A DNA stretch of 64,000 nt from Pediococcus acidilactici (GTDB lineage: Bacteria; Bacillota; Bacilli; Lactobacillales; Lactobacillaceae), in assembly GCA_024970065.1 (NCBI GenBank), contig CP103908.1, forward strand, positions 1 through 64,000, written 5' to 3'. The stretch's first letter is position 1. Every line of letters begins with the position of its first letter. The position numbers and the translations under genes were made by a program. This document shows, one piece after another, positions 29,252 to 36,822 of the stretch. The notes beneath the pieces are model-generated. The model ran no database searches. It was not told the DNA's origin and worked only from the letters and a program-made list of their open reading frames with translations.

Positions 29252-30670
29252 ATGGAGAATAAAAACGGAATTGGCCGCCTGGGCCTGACCGCGTTGATCG
29301 TTAGTTCATGTATTGGGACCGGGATTTTCGGGATTACCAATACGGTTGCGGCAGCGGCGGCTCCAGGACCCGCCTTACTATCGTGGGTTTTTGTCGGCAT
29401 CGGCTTTTTGTTACTAGTATTGTCGTTAAATAATTTATCTGAAAAACGTCCGGACCTGGAAGCCGGAATCTTCAGTTACGCGGGGGCCGGATTTGGTCCG
29501 CTAGGAGAATTCATCTCCGGCTGGGCCTACTGGCTATCAGCTTGGCTTGGAAACGTGGCCTTCGCGACCATGTTAATGAGCGCGATTGGAACGTTTATCC
29601 CGACCTTTAGAGGCGGACAAAACATGCCGTCGATTATTTTAGCAATTATCTTTTGTTGGGCGCTGACCCTCTTGGTTAACCGCGGAGTGGAAAGTGCGTC
29701 ATTCGTAAACACCATCGGGACCTTCTTCAAGGTCATCCCGTTGTTCTTGTTCATCATCATTACGATCGTCTTCTTTAAGGGACACATGTTTACCACCGAC
29801 TTCTGGGGGAACGTGGCCAACAACTTCTCCAAGGGAACGGTTACTGGTTCAGTTTTCGACCAGCTTAAAGGAACCCTTTCAACATTGATCTGGGTATTTA
29901 TCGGGGTTGAAGGTGCGTCCGTTATGGGACACCGGGCTAAAACCCGTAGCCAAGCGCAACAAGCAACCATCATTGGTTTTATCATGTTGTTAGCAATTTA
30001 CGTAATGATTTCAATCATCCCTTACGGAACCTTGACCCGGGCTCAATTGGCTTCAGCTAGCCAACCGGCGTTAGGAAACGACCTCGAATTGATCGTCGGT
30101 CATTGGGGTGCGATGATCATCAACGTTGGTTTGATTATTTCGACCGTGATTTCTTGGCTATCCTGGACCATGTTGCCAGCAGAAACCACCATGTTGATCG
30201 CTAAAGACAAGGTAATGCCTTCACTTTGGGGCCGGTTGAACGAGAAAAATGCGCCAACCGCATCCCTTTACATTACCGCGATCTTACAAACAATCTTCTT
30301 GTTCTCCTTACTGTTTACTTCGGAAGCTTACAACTTTGCTTACTCGTTAGCTTCGGCGGCAATCCTCTTCTCGTACCTCTTTGTAGGTTTGTACCAAATG
30401 AAGTACAGTCACAAACACCAAGAATGGGGACAATTCACGATTGGGTTGCTTTCCGCGCTCTTCATGCTCGCCTGCATGTTCCTGTCCGGATGGCAACAAA
30501 TGCTATTAGTCTCAATTAGTTTCATCCCCGGCTTCATCATTTACTACCAAGCTGTTCGCGAAGACCATCGCGACCTTGGTGGCAAAGAAAAAGCGGTGAT
30601 GGGATTAATCCTCCTTTTGAGTGTGGTAGCTATTTATCTCGTGATTAACGGAACTATCGTAGTTGCATAA
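29252..30670 (+). CDS. arcD: Arginine:ornithine antiporter
   Basis: A 472-residue APC-superfamily exchanger with about 12-13 membrane segments. The first segment has SSCIGTGIFGITN, the typical substrate-binding Gly-rich break. It imports arginine in exchange for ornithine, completing the ADI pathway encoded upstream. Length fits the ArcD/YdgI group. GGAGTG precedes the ATG at good distance, and a strong terminator follows. Confidence 0.9.
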   Translation: MENKNGIGRLGLTALIVSSCIGTGIFGITNTVAAAAAPGPALLSWVFVGIGFLLLVLSLNNLSEKRPDLEAGIFSYAGAGFGPLGEFISGWAYWLSAWLGNVAFATMLMSAIGTFIPTFRGGQNMPSIILAIIFCWALTLLVNRGVESASFVNTIGTFFKVIPLFLFIIITIVFFKGHMFTTDFWGNVANNFSKGTVTGSVFDQLKGTLSTLIWVFIGVEGASVMGHRAKTRSQAQQATIIGFIMLLAIYVMISIIPYGTLTRAQLASASQPALGNDLELIVGHWGAMIINVGLIISTVISWLSWTMLPAETTMLIAKDKVMPSLWGRLNEKNAPTASLYITAILQTIFLFSLLFTSEAYNFAYSLASAAILFSYLFVGLYQMKYSHKHQEWGQFTIGLLSALFMLACMFLSGWQQMLLVSISFIPGFIIYYQAVREDHRDLGGKEKAVMGLILLLSVVAIYLVINGTIVVA

Positions 30671-30710
30671 ACATACTAAGAGCTAAAAAATAATTTATTT
30701 TACAGTCCAT

Positions 30711-30746
30711 GAATGCAGTGTGCGAAAGCCACTGCATTTTTTTGTA
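30711..30746 (+). terminator. Terminator of the arc cluster
   Basis: AATGCAGTG/CACTGCATT stem, 9-nt loop, seven T. Confidence 0.9.
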
Positions 30747-30764
30747 TCATTATTAATATATTCA

Positions 30765-30793
30765 TTGAAAACGTGTTTATGAAGGGTTAGTAT
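30765..30793 (+). promoter_or_regulatory. Promoter of the LysM protein gene
   Basis: TTGAAA (30765-30770), 17-bp spacer, TAGTAT (30788-30793). TGAAAACGTGTTTA (30766-30779) is a weak cre-like site with two mismatches. Confidence 0.5.
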
Positions 30794-30836
30794 TAAAATG
30801 TAGCTAAAACACTGTAACGCAAATGGAGGATTTTCA

Positions 30837-32084
30837 ATGAATAAGAAAAGAGTTGCGGGTGCTGCTTTAGCAAGTGCCTTATTGTTTGCCCCACTGACAC
30901 TGCAATCAGCCACCGCGCTAGCCGATAGCTTTTACACTAGTCAAACCAACGCGGAACGGGCCGACATTACTAATTGGGTAGCCAATACTTCCCAAGAAAT
31001 TAGTAATAACCTCAGTTCCCAACATATTGACGTGAATAATTTACACGGCGACCAATACGTGATCCAATGGGGAGACACTCTTTCAGGAATTTCTAACGCA
31101 ACGGGAATTTCGGTAGCCAAGTTAGCTTACGACAACCACATCCAAAACATCGACTTGATTTACGCAGGCGACGTTTTGGTATTGAACCGGGATGGCGAAG
31201 TACCTAGCGACTGGAGCTATGAAGGTGACGGAAACTACGTCGCAAAGACGAAGGTAACCATCAATAACTTTACCGATAATAGCGACCACTCGGTAAATAT
31301 TGACGTTTCGCCAGTCTCCAACAAGCACGTTGACAATAGCGATAACAGCGTGAAGAACGAATACGAATCACCAAAGGACCCGCAACCCGACGCTGATGAC
31401 AAATCATCATCATCTTCTTCGGATAACGCTTCTAAAGAATCTAGTGAAGATGCGGACCAATTGGATGAAACCGACTTCTCAGATGCCATTCAAGATGAAA
31501 TTAAGGACAAATTGAACTTGGACGATGATCAGTTGACCGTTGACTTTACGGGCAAAGATGCGGATGACGAAAGCGAGGACGCCGACTCTACCGACGATGA
31601 CGTTGACACAGATTCCGACTCCGACTCTGATTCTGATACGGACACCCTTTATGACGATGACCAAACCGTCTCGATAGGCAGTGACCAATTAACTGAAAAG
31701 AACGCTAAGAAATTAGCTGATAAAATTGTTGCACAATTAAAGGACGACGATAAGGATAAGGACGTTACCGACGCTGACGAAATCGAATTGACGATTACGG
31801 CGGACGACGGCGACTTCACCTTCAACGTAAGTTTGACGTCGGATGACGACTCAGATAGTGATGACACGGCCGATACTGACGACGAAGACAGCAGTGACGT
31901 TGATAGCGAATCATCCGATGATGAAGATGCCGATAGTTCTGAAGACGAAGACAGCAACGAAGACGATTCGGATACCGATAGCGATGAAGACAGCGACTCG
32001 CAAGATGACGAAAGCGACGAAGATGAAGACAGTAACCAAGCTGTAGATACGAACGCGGACGTTGAAGACGACGATGTCGAATAA
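30837..32084 (+). CDS. Secreted LysM-domain protein with very acidic Asp/Ser/Glu tail
   Basis: A 415-residue exported protein. The signal peptide (residues 1-30, cleavage likely after TALA) is followed by one LysM peptidoglycan-binding domain (about 72-117, YVIQWGDTLSGISNATGIS to AGDVLVLN). From about 180 to the end it is dominated by Asp, Ser and Glu, broken by two short segments (about 221-240 and 280-335) of mixed composition that resemble each other (LTVDFTGKD; ELTITADDGDFTFNVSL). There is no LPXTG anchor, so attachment is through LysM. No enzyme domain is visible. Possible roles are cation binding, wall charge control or presentation of the two small modules. Preceded by TGGAGG; likely in operon with the next gene. 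Confidence 0.8.
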   Translation: MNKKRVAGAALASALLFAPLTLQSATALADSFYTSQTNAERADITNWVANTSQEISNNLSSQHIDVNNLHGDQYVIQWGDTLSGISNATGISVAKLAYDNHIQNIDLIYAGDVLVLNRDGEVPSDWSYEGDGNYVAKTKVTINNFTDNSDHSVNIDVSPVSNKHVDNSDNSVKNEYESPKDPQPDADDKSSSSSSDNASKESSEDADQLDETDFSDAIQDEIKDKLNLDDDQLTVDFTGKDADDESEDADSTDDDVDTDSDSDSDSDTDTLYDDDQTVSIGSDQLTEKNAKKLADKIVAQLKDDDKDKDVTDADEIELTITADDGDFTFNVSLTSDDDSDSDDTADTDDEDSSDVDSESSDDEDADSSEDEDSNEDDSDTDSDEDSDSQDDESDEDEDSNQAVDTNADVEDDDVE

Positions 32085-32108
32085 TTAACGAGAGGGATTG
32101 TTGATTAA

Positions 32109-32579
32109 ATGAAGAAGAAAAAATGGACCATTTTCGGGCTGATCGTTGCCGTATTGCTAATTGTCGGCGGGGGCGTCTACTGGAATATGAGCCACTCCGT
32201 AGCAAAGAAGATTCCAGGCAATACTTACGTTTACCAGAGTTTATCCAAGGATAAGTCGTTGTACGTGACCTTTGCGAAGAATGGCGACCACGTGGTGGTT
32301 AGTTCCAATAAAGCTAGTGCAAAGAAGGCCGGGCAAAGTGCAAGTAGTTTTGACCGGGAATATAAAGCACAGGAAAAGAACGCTTCGTGGAGCTATAAAG
32401 CCGAAGGGGGTACCTTGACGTTGGCGGAAGAAACCAAGGACGGGCAGGTTTCCCAATGGCAATACAACCACATTCTGGCAACCAACAAAAAGTTCACCGC
32501 GGGAAGCTTTACTTACCAAATTGCTAAGGCGGGCCAAGGCCAAGTTAAGCATAAGGTAGTTTTCGAAAAGGTGTCGTAA
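32109..32579 (+). CDS. Membrane-anchored extracytoplasmic protein of unknown function
   Basis: A 156-residue protein with a KKKK start, one hydrophobic segment (about 7-27) and an extracytoplasmic domain rich in Lys and Ser, with beta-strand-like patterns (NTYVYQSLSKDKSLYVTFA, WSYKAEGGTLTLAEE). It resembles small anchored proteins of lactobacilli that have no known role. It lies 24 bp after the LysM gene with GAGAGGG as ribosome site, so the two are probably co-transcribed. Confidence 0.65.
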   Translation: MKKKKWTIFGLIVAVLLIVGGGVYWNMSHSVAKKIPGNTYVYQSLSKDKSLYVTFAKNGDHVVVSSNKASAKKAGQSASSFDREYKAQEKNASWSYKAEGGTLTLAEETKDGQVSQWQYNHILATNKKFTAGSFTYQIAKAGQGQVKHKVVFEKVS

Positions 32580-32630
32580 TGCCGAGCGTTCGACAATAAT
32601 AAGCAACCGTGAAATTAGAATAAAATTTGG

Positions 32631-32674
32631 GAATGGAAGTTTTTAGCTGCTTAGCTAAAGGCTTCCATTTTTTT
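32631..32674 (+). terminator. Terminator after the LysM operon
   Basis: AATGGAAG/CTTCCATT outer stem with inner AGCT/AGCT, followed by seven T. Confidence 0.85.
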
Positions 32675-32897
32675 GCCAAAGTTTAAGGTAAAAACGGGTG
32701 GTCTTTAGAAAAAAATCAAAAATATGAAAGTTAACTAGCAATTTAGCCGCTTTACGAACTTTCTATGAACAATAAATCGTTTTCCGTCAGCGAGTTTCAT
32801 AAAAAGATTCAAAAAAGCTCCCACCTTTTTCATTTTCAAACCACATTTCCCCGATAAACTACAGCAATGTTCATATCAATAAAGGAGATGGTCTGTA

Positions 32898-34544
32898 GTG
32901 AAAAAAATTCGGGGATGGCTAATTTTTGCGGTTGTTTTAGTGGTCGCGTTGGTTGCGGTCGCGGGGTGGGAATACACCGTGCACTCCAAAACCGACCTAC
33001 TATCCGAAGAGCAAATTATTAAAAATCTGGGAACGCAGTTAGTTACCGAGAATAGCACCACCGCCTTAACCAAAAAGTACGCTAAAATTGTTAAAGATGG
33101 CGACTATGATTTAAAAAATCCATACATAAAGGTGAATCCGTACAAGACTTCACCATTAACGGCGTTGGTATACTTTAAAACGCCGGAAAAAGCTAAAGTT
33201 AGCTACACGATTGAAGGAAAATCGGACAAGACCTCAATCACTAATTCGGTGAAGGGGTACCAAACTAAGCACCAGTTACCGATTGTCGGCTTATATGCGG
33301 ACTACGAAAATACTGTAAAAATTACCGTGAAGTACCAATCCGGTAAAAAAGAAACTCGCACAATTAAAATCAAGACCGGCAAGTTACCGAAGTACCTCGA
33401 CCAAAATGACGTCAAGGTGACGAAGAACGATAAGTCGAAGATGCAAATTGGTGATAACGAGCTGACCCTGGTCGACCGGACCGCTAAACAAGTTTACGCG
33501 ATCGACGCCGACGGCCAGATTCGCTGGTACTCCACCAACTGGAACCAGCACATGTTCGAACAGCTCAAGAACGGTCACATCATGGTCTTAAACAAGAGTT
33601 CCGAAAATGGGAAATACAACCTTCTCACGGAAACCGACTATCTAGGACGGATTTACCGGCAATATTCCTTTGACGGCACCCTCGGCGGCAACCTTAGTCA
33701 CGAGGTAACCGTAATTCATCACGACATTGCCGAACTGCCAAACGGGAATTTATTGCTGACGGTTTCGGACGGAAGTAAATATACCGAAGATACGGTCGTG
33801 GAACTGAACCGGAAGACTGGTAAAATTGTGCGGGTGCTCGACTTTAAGCAAATCTTACCGGCTTCAATGTACCAAGATAGCAAGCAAAAGGCTAGTGACG
33901 GCAACATTGGTACCGATTGGCTGCACATTAACGCGCTCGACTATAATTCCAAGACGGGCAAACTGCTGGTTTCGGCGCGGAACCAAGATTTAGTTATGCA
34001 GTTAGATTACGCTACCGGTAAGCTCGACTGGGTCTTCTCGGGGAAGGACAAGAATAGTTGGCCGGTGAAATATCGTAATAAGGTTCTGAGTCCGACTGGC
34101 AATACCAAGGTTACCGGCGGACAACACGGCGTCTACCTTCTCGACCAAAAGGGCGACCAGGAAACCATCATGTTGTATGACAATAACATTGCCGTACAAA
34201 ACGGGGATAAAAAGACTTCCGGGAAGTATTCCGCCGCCACGGTTTACCAAATTGACCAGCAAAAGAAGACCGTTACCCAAAAATGGTCGTACGGGGAATC
34301 ACTGGGGCAGGCAAACTTTACGCCAATCATCGGTTATGCGCAGCGATTAGCTAACGGAAATACCTTGATTAATTTTGGCTACAAAAACGACGGAAAGGAA
34401 TCGAACATCGTGGAAGTTGACGGCGACGGAAACCAGGTCTTTAACGCGACCTTGAGTAATAATCCGGCCGACAAGACCTACGCTTACCGGGCCTACCGGA
34501 TTCAGTTCTACCCGCCGAACTACCATTTTGACGTAACCAAATAA
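32898..34544 (+). CDS. Membrane-anchored arylsulfate sulfotransferase (AssT-type)
   Basis: A 548-residue protein with an N-terminal membrane anchor (about 7-24), an N-terminal beta domain, and a beta-propeller of the PAPS-independent aryl sulfotransferase family. Conserved positions visible are HHDIAELPNGN (about 274), DWLHINALDY (about 340), SARNQD (about 360) and GGQHGVYLL (about 407). These match the His/His/Arg/His set of E. coli AssT, where the last His is sulfated. The enzyme would move sulfate between phenolic compounds outside the cell. No Cys is present, unlike the disulfide-dependent enteric enzyme. Preceded by AAAGGAGATGG; monocistronic. Confidence 0.85.
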   Translation: MKKIRGWLIFAVVLVVALVAVAGWEYTVHSKTDLLSEEQIIKNLGTQLVTENSTTALTKKYAKIVKDGDYDLKNPYIKVNPYKTSPLTALVYFKTPEKAKVSYTIEGKSDKTSITNSVKGYQTKHQLPIVGLYADYENTVKITVKYQSGKKETRTIKIKTGKLPKYLDQNDVKVTKNDKSKMQIGDNELTLVDRTAKQVYAIDADGQIRWYSTNWNQHMFEQLKNGHIMVLNKSSENGKYNLLTETDYLGRIYRQYSFDGTLGGNLSHEVTVIHHDIAELPNGNLLLTVSDGSKYTEDTVVELNRKTGKIVRVLDFKQILPASMYQDSKQKASDGNIGTDWLHINALDYNSKTGKLLVSARNQDLVMQLDYATGKLDWVFSGKDKNSWPVKYRNKVLSPTGNTKVTGGQHGVYLLDQKGDQETIMLYDNNIAVQNGDKKTSGKYSAATVYQIDQQKKTVTQKWSYGESLGQANFTPIIGYAQRLANGNTLINFGYKNDGKESNIVEVDGDGNQVFNATLSNNPADKTYAYRAYRIQFYPPNYHFDVTK

Positions 34545-34558
34545 TTTACCAAAAAGAC

Positions 34559-34589
34559 TTGAAGTTGACGCTACGGCAACTCGTATAAT
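34559..34589 (+). promoter_or_regulatory. MerR-type promoter with 19-bp spacer
   Basis: TTGAAG (34559-34564), 19-bp spacer, TATAAT (34584-34589). The spacer carries the dyad GTTG-N9-CAAC (34564-34580). Overlong spacers untwisted by a bound regulator are the hallmark of MerR control, so the gene is probably autoregulated. Confidence 0.8.
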
Positions 34590-34609
34590 GTTTTTGAGGA
34601 GGTGAGGGG

Positions 34610-35365
34610 ATGTATTCCATCCAAGATTTAGCCAAGTTGGCGGGGATTAGCTCGCGAACGTTACGGTATTATGACCAGATCGGGCTATTGGTGCCGGCCC
34701 GCCGAACCAATGCAGGGACCCGCTGGTATACGAAAGCCCAGGTGAATGAGTTGCAGCGCATTTTATTTTTTAAAACGTTGGACGTCCCGCTTGCAACCAT
34801 TCGGACAATCATGGCGCAACCGTTGGCGACACAAATTGTGGCTTTGGAAAGCCAACGCCGCCGGATCGCGGAAAAGCAACGCCGGCTCCAAGATTTGGAC
34901 TTGGCAATCACCTCCTCCATCAAAATGTTAAGGGGAGTGGGCAAAATGAGTGATAGTGAAAAGTTCAGCAGTTTAAAGGCCCAAAGATTGGCGGAAAACG
35001 AAAGTCAATTTGGTCAAGAAATTCGGCAAAAATACGGCGAAAAGGCGGTAGAAGTCGCCAACCAACACTACCTAGCGCTTTCGGAAACCCAATTACACAG
35101 GGCGGACGCGCTTGAAAAAGAGTTGGGCGCCTTGTTGCGGGAGGCGTTAACGCAGGATAGCGAAGCTACTAGGACGGCGATTTTTACCACCCATCAGGAG
35201 TGGCTCAAGATCATGGTCGGTAAACGGTATTCGCCAGCCTATCACCAAAGCTTAGCGCAAATGTACCAAGCTGACGAACGTTTCCAAAAGCACTACGACG
35301 AGTTGGCGGACCAAGCGGGCGCTGGTCAATTGTTGAGTGAAGTGATTTTGGCGAAGCTGCGGTAA
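34610..35365 (+). CDS. MerR family regulator with TipAS-like domain
   Basis: A 251-residue regulator. Residues 1-70 form the MerR winged helix (MYSIQDLAKLAGISSRTLRYYDQIGLL), followed by a coiled-coil dimer helix (about 72-110) and a C-terminal TipAS-type domain (about 115-250, SLKAQRLAENESQFGQEIRQKYG...). TipA-type regulators bind thiopeptides or other polycyclic ligands and activate multidrug genes. GAGGAGGTGAGGGG precedes the ATG. The next gene on the strand is the SMR exporter, but that has its own promoter and riboswitch. Confidence 0.88.
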   Translation: MYSIQDLAKLAGISSRTLRYYDQIGLLVPARRTNAGTRWYTKAQVNELQRILFFKTLDVPLATIRTIMAQPLATQIVALESQRRRIAEKQRRLQDLDLAITSSIKMLRGVGKMSDSEKFSSLKAQRLAENESQFGQEIRQKYGEKAVEVANQHYLALSETQLHRADALEKELGALLREALTQDSEATRTAIFTTHQEWLKIMVGKRYSPAYHQSLAQMYQADERFQKHYDELADQAGAGQLLSEVILAKLR

Positions 35366-35403
35366 TTGGCAAAGTTGCCAATGAATTTGAAAGTTGTTAT
35401 GAT
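35365..35403 (+). promoter_or_regulatory. gdx promoter with palindrome over the -35
   Basis: TTGCCA (35375-35380), 17-bp spacer, TATGAT (35398-35403). A perfect 8-bp inverted repeat ATTGGCAA-AG-TTGCCAAT (35365-35382) covers the -35 and starts at the end of the MerR gene. It may be an operator. Confidence 0.65.
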
Positions 35404-35423
35404 GTCCTTAAATTAAAAAAATA

Positions 35424-35497
35424 AGAAATCACCACCGGGTGGTTGGCATTTGTAAAGCTCATTAGGTCTGAGAAGAGCTTTACAGATGCCTTTTTTG
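35424..35497 (+). promoter_or_regulatory. Probable guanidine-IV-type riboswitch with terminator
   Basis: A small hairpin around CACCACCGGGTGGTT is followed by a long terminator hairpin (GGCATTTGTAAAGCTC with GAGCTTTACAGATGCC, then six T) whose loop contains TAGGTCTGAG. ACC of the first loop can kiss GGT of the second. Two hairpins, a loop-loop contact and a fused terminator are the layout of the mepA/guanidine-IV class, and the gene controlled is a Gdx-type exporter. The class assignment is from memory. Confidence 0.65.
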
Positions 35498-35514
35498 TTT
35501 AGGAGGAGATTTTA

Positions 35515-35835
35515 ATGACGTGGATATATTTGGTAGTTGCCGGAATTCTGGAAGTGGTGTGGGCCACGGCGCTGAAAATGAGCCAGGGGTTTAGCCAATT
35601 CGGGGCAAGCGTGGTGACGGTGGTCGGCATGATTCTCAGTTTTGTCTTTTTGGGTTTGGCGGTAAAACACTTGCCATTAAGTTTGGCGTACCCGATTTGG
35701 ACGGGAATTGGGGCGGTCGGCTCAATTCTAGTGGGGGTAATTTGCTTTAGGGACCGCCTCCCAGCAATTACGTGGCTGTTTGTAGCATTGCTAGTGATCG
35801 GGATTATTGGAATAAAGGTGACGAGTGGAAAATAA
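35515..35835 (+). CDS. gdx: SMR family guanidinium exporter (Gdx/SugE-like)
   Basis: A 106-residue four-helix small multidrug resistance protein. The first helix reads AGILEVVWATALK with the essential Glu and the Trp/Ala/Leu/Lys pattern of the guanidinium-exporter subtype rather than the EmrE drug subtype. LSLAYPIWTGIGAVGS in helix 3 is also family-typical. It exports guanidinium in exchange for protons. The upstream riboswitch candidate agrees with that substrate. Its stop codon lies within the left border of a structured repeat. Confidence 0.85.
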   Translation: MTWIYLVVAGILEVVWATALKMSQGFSQFGASVVTVVGMILSFVFLGLAVKHLPLSLAYPIWTGIGAVGSILVGVICFRDRLPAITWLFVALLVIGIIGIKVTSGK

Positions 35836-35973
35836 AAGAGCGCTCCGGAACCCGGGTAGCTCATGAGGATTAACATAATTAAAGGACTAATCGCGGTTTA
35901 GGCGATTAGTCCTTTAATTGGGTTAACCGGAGGGAGCTGGGTTCCAGAGCGCGTTTCGACTATGGCGGCAGTA
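35836..35973 (+). repeat. Structured intergenic repeat, full copy C
   Basis: The outer stem GCGCTCCGGAACCC pairs with GGGTTCCAGAGCGC (13 of 14). Conserved CCGGGTA and GAGGATTAAC follow, then an inner hairpin (AAAGGACTAATCGC/GCGATTAGTCCTTT), GGTTAACCGGAGGG, CGTTTCGACTATG and a short CTA/TAG hairpin. It begins 2 nt after the gdx stop codon. Confidence 0.85.
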
Positions 35974-35979
35974 GAACTT

Positions 35980-36084
35980 CAGAAATTAAGGGATTAATCG
36001 CGGGTTAGGCGATTGATCCCTTAATTGGGTTAACCGGAGGGGGCTAGGCTTTTTCGCGCGTTTCGACTATGACGGCAGTAGAAC
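35980..36084 (+). repeat. Structured intergenic repeat, partial copy D
   Basis: Inner hairpin (TTAAGGGATTAATCGC/GCGATTGATCCCTTAA), GGTTAACCGGAGGG, CGCGCGTTTCGACTATG and the GGCAGTAGAAC end, but no outer 5' arm. It lies exactly 107 bp after the matching point of copy C. Confidence 0.8.
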
Positions 36085-36086
36085 GT

Positions 36087-36193
36087 TTAGAATTAAGGGA
36101 CTAATCGCGGGTTAGGCGATTGGTCCTTTAATTGGGTTAACCGGAGGGAGCTGGGTTCCAGAGCGCGTTTTGACTATGTAGCAGTAGAACTTC
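36087..36193 (+). repeat. Structured intergenic repeat, partial copy E
   Basis: Same layout as copy D, again 107 bp further on. The tip reads GGGACTAATCGC/GCGATTGGTCC, with base changes opposite each other kept as G-U or Watson-Crick pairs. It ends GTTTTGACTATG and GCAGTAGAAC. Confidence 0.8.
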
Positions 36194-36226
36194 TATAAAA
36201 AATTAAAATAGCGTTCTTATTCTTTA

Positions 36227-36248
36227 TGTAGTACATTTGTGCTACAAT
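36227..36248 (+). promoter_or_regulatory. Promoter/operator of the RelB-RelE pair
   Basis: Extended -10 TGC-TACAAT (36240-36248) and an inverted repeat TGTAG-N10-CTACA overlapping it, a likely antitoxin-binding operator. There is no good -35. Confidence 0.6.
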
Positions 36249-36304
36249 GCAATGGTAGATAAAGATAAATTATTATTTTTAAAGCGAAAGGAGATTCAAT
36301 TAAT

Positions 36305-36550
36305 ATGGCAAGTTCAACAAAAACAAAGTCATTGAGAATTAATGCTAACCTTGCAGATGCCATTAATGATTATCTAGCAGTTACTGGTGAAAGTTTTAAC
36401 AGCTTTGCTCAACAAGCATTAGCCGAAAAAGTGGAAGATATTTTAGATTTACAAGATTACAATAACGCCATTAAAGAAGATGATGGAACTAGATATACAA
36501 TGGACGAAGTAGCTAAGGAATTGGGAATCGAGCGTGAAAAACAAAAATGA
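36305..36550 (+). CDS. RelB-type antitoxin (ribbon-helix-helix)
   Basis: An 81-residue protein with an N-terminal ribbon-helix-helix (SLRINANLADAINDYLAVTGESFNSFAQQAL) and an acidic C-terminal tail (YTMDEVAKELGIE) that should wrap the toxin. It neutralises the RelE-like toxin encoded downstream, with the genes overlapping by 4 bp (ATGA). A/T-rich codon use differs from neighbouring genes, which fits horizontal acquisition. Confidence 0.85.
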   Translation: MASSTKTKSLRINANLADAINDYLAVTGESFNSFAQQALAEKVEDILDLQDYNNAIKEDDGTRYTMDEVAKELGIEREKQK

Positions 36551-36822
36551 CTTACAAAGTCTTATTCAGCAAGAACGCACGTAAGCAATTAAAAAAGCTT
36601 GACCCGGCCGTTGCTAGAACCCTTTTTCGATGGATAGACAAAAATTTGGATGGTTGCGAGGATCCGCGTATACATGGCAAGGGATTAACAGCTAATCGTT
36701 CAAGTGAATGGCGTTATCGTGTTGGCAAGTACCGAATTATTGCAAAAATTGTTGATGATGAATTGATCATCAACGTAATTAAAGTTGGTCTGCGGAATAA
36801 TGTTTATACAGATAGAAAATAA
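36547..36822 (+). CDS. RelE/ParE-type toxin
   Basis: A 91-residue RelE-fold protein (MTYKVLFSKNARKQLKKLD, then WRYRVGKYRIIAKIVDDELIINVIKVGLRN). RelE toxins cut mRNA in the ribosome; the basic WRYRVG..YR segment carries the usual catalytic or RNA-binding Arg residues. It overlaps the antitoxin by 4 bp. Its stop codon sits in the border of structured-repeat copy F, as the gdx stop does in copy C. Confidence 0.88.
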   Translation: MTYKVLFSKNARKQLKKLDPAVARTLFRWIDKNLDGCEDPRIHGKGLTANRSSEWRYRVGKYRIIAKIVDDELIINVIKVGLRNNVYTDRK

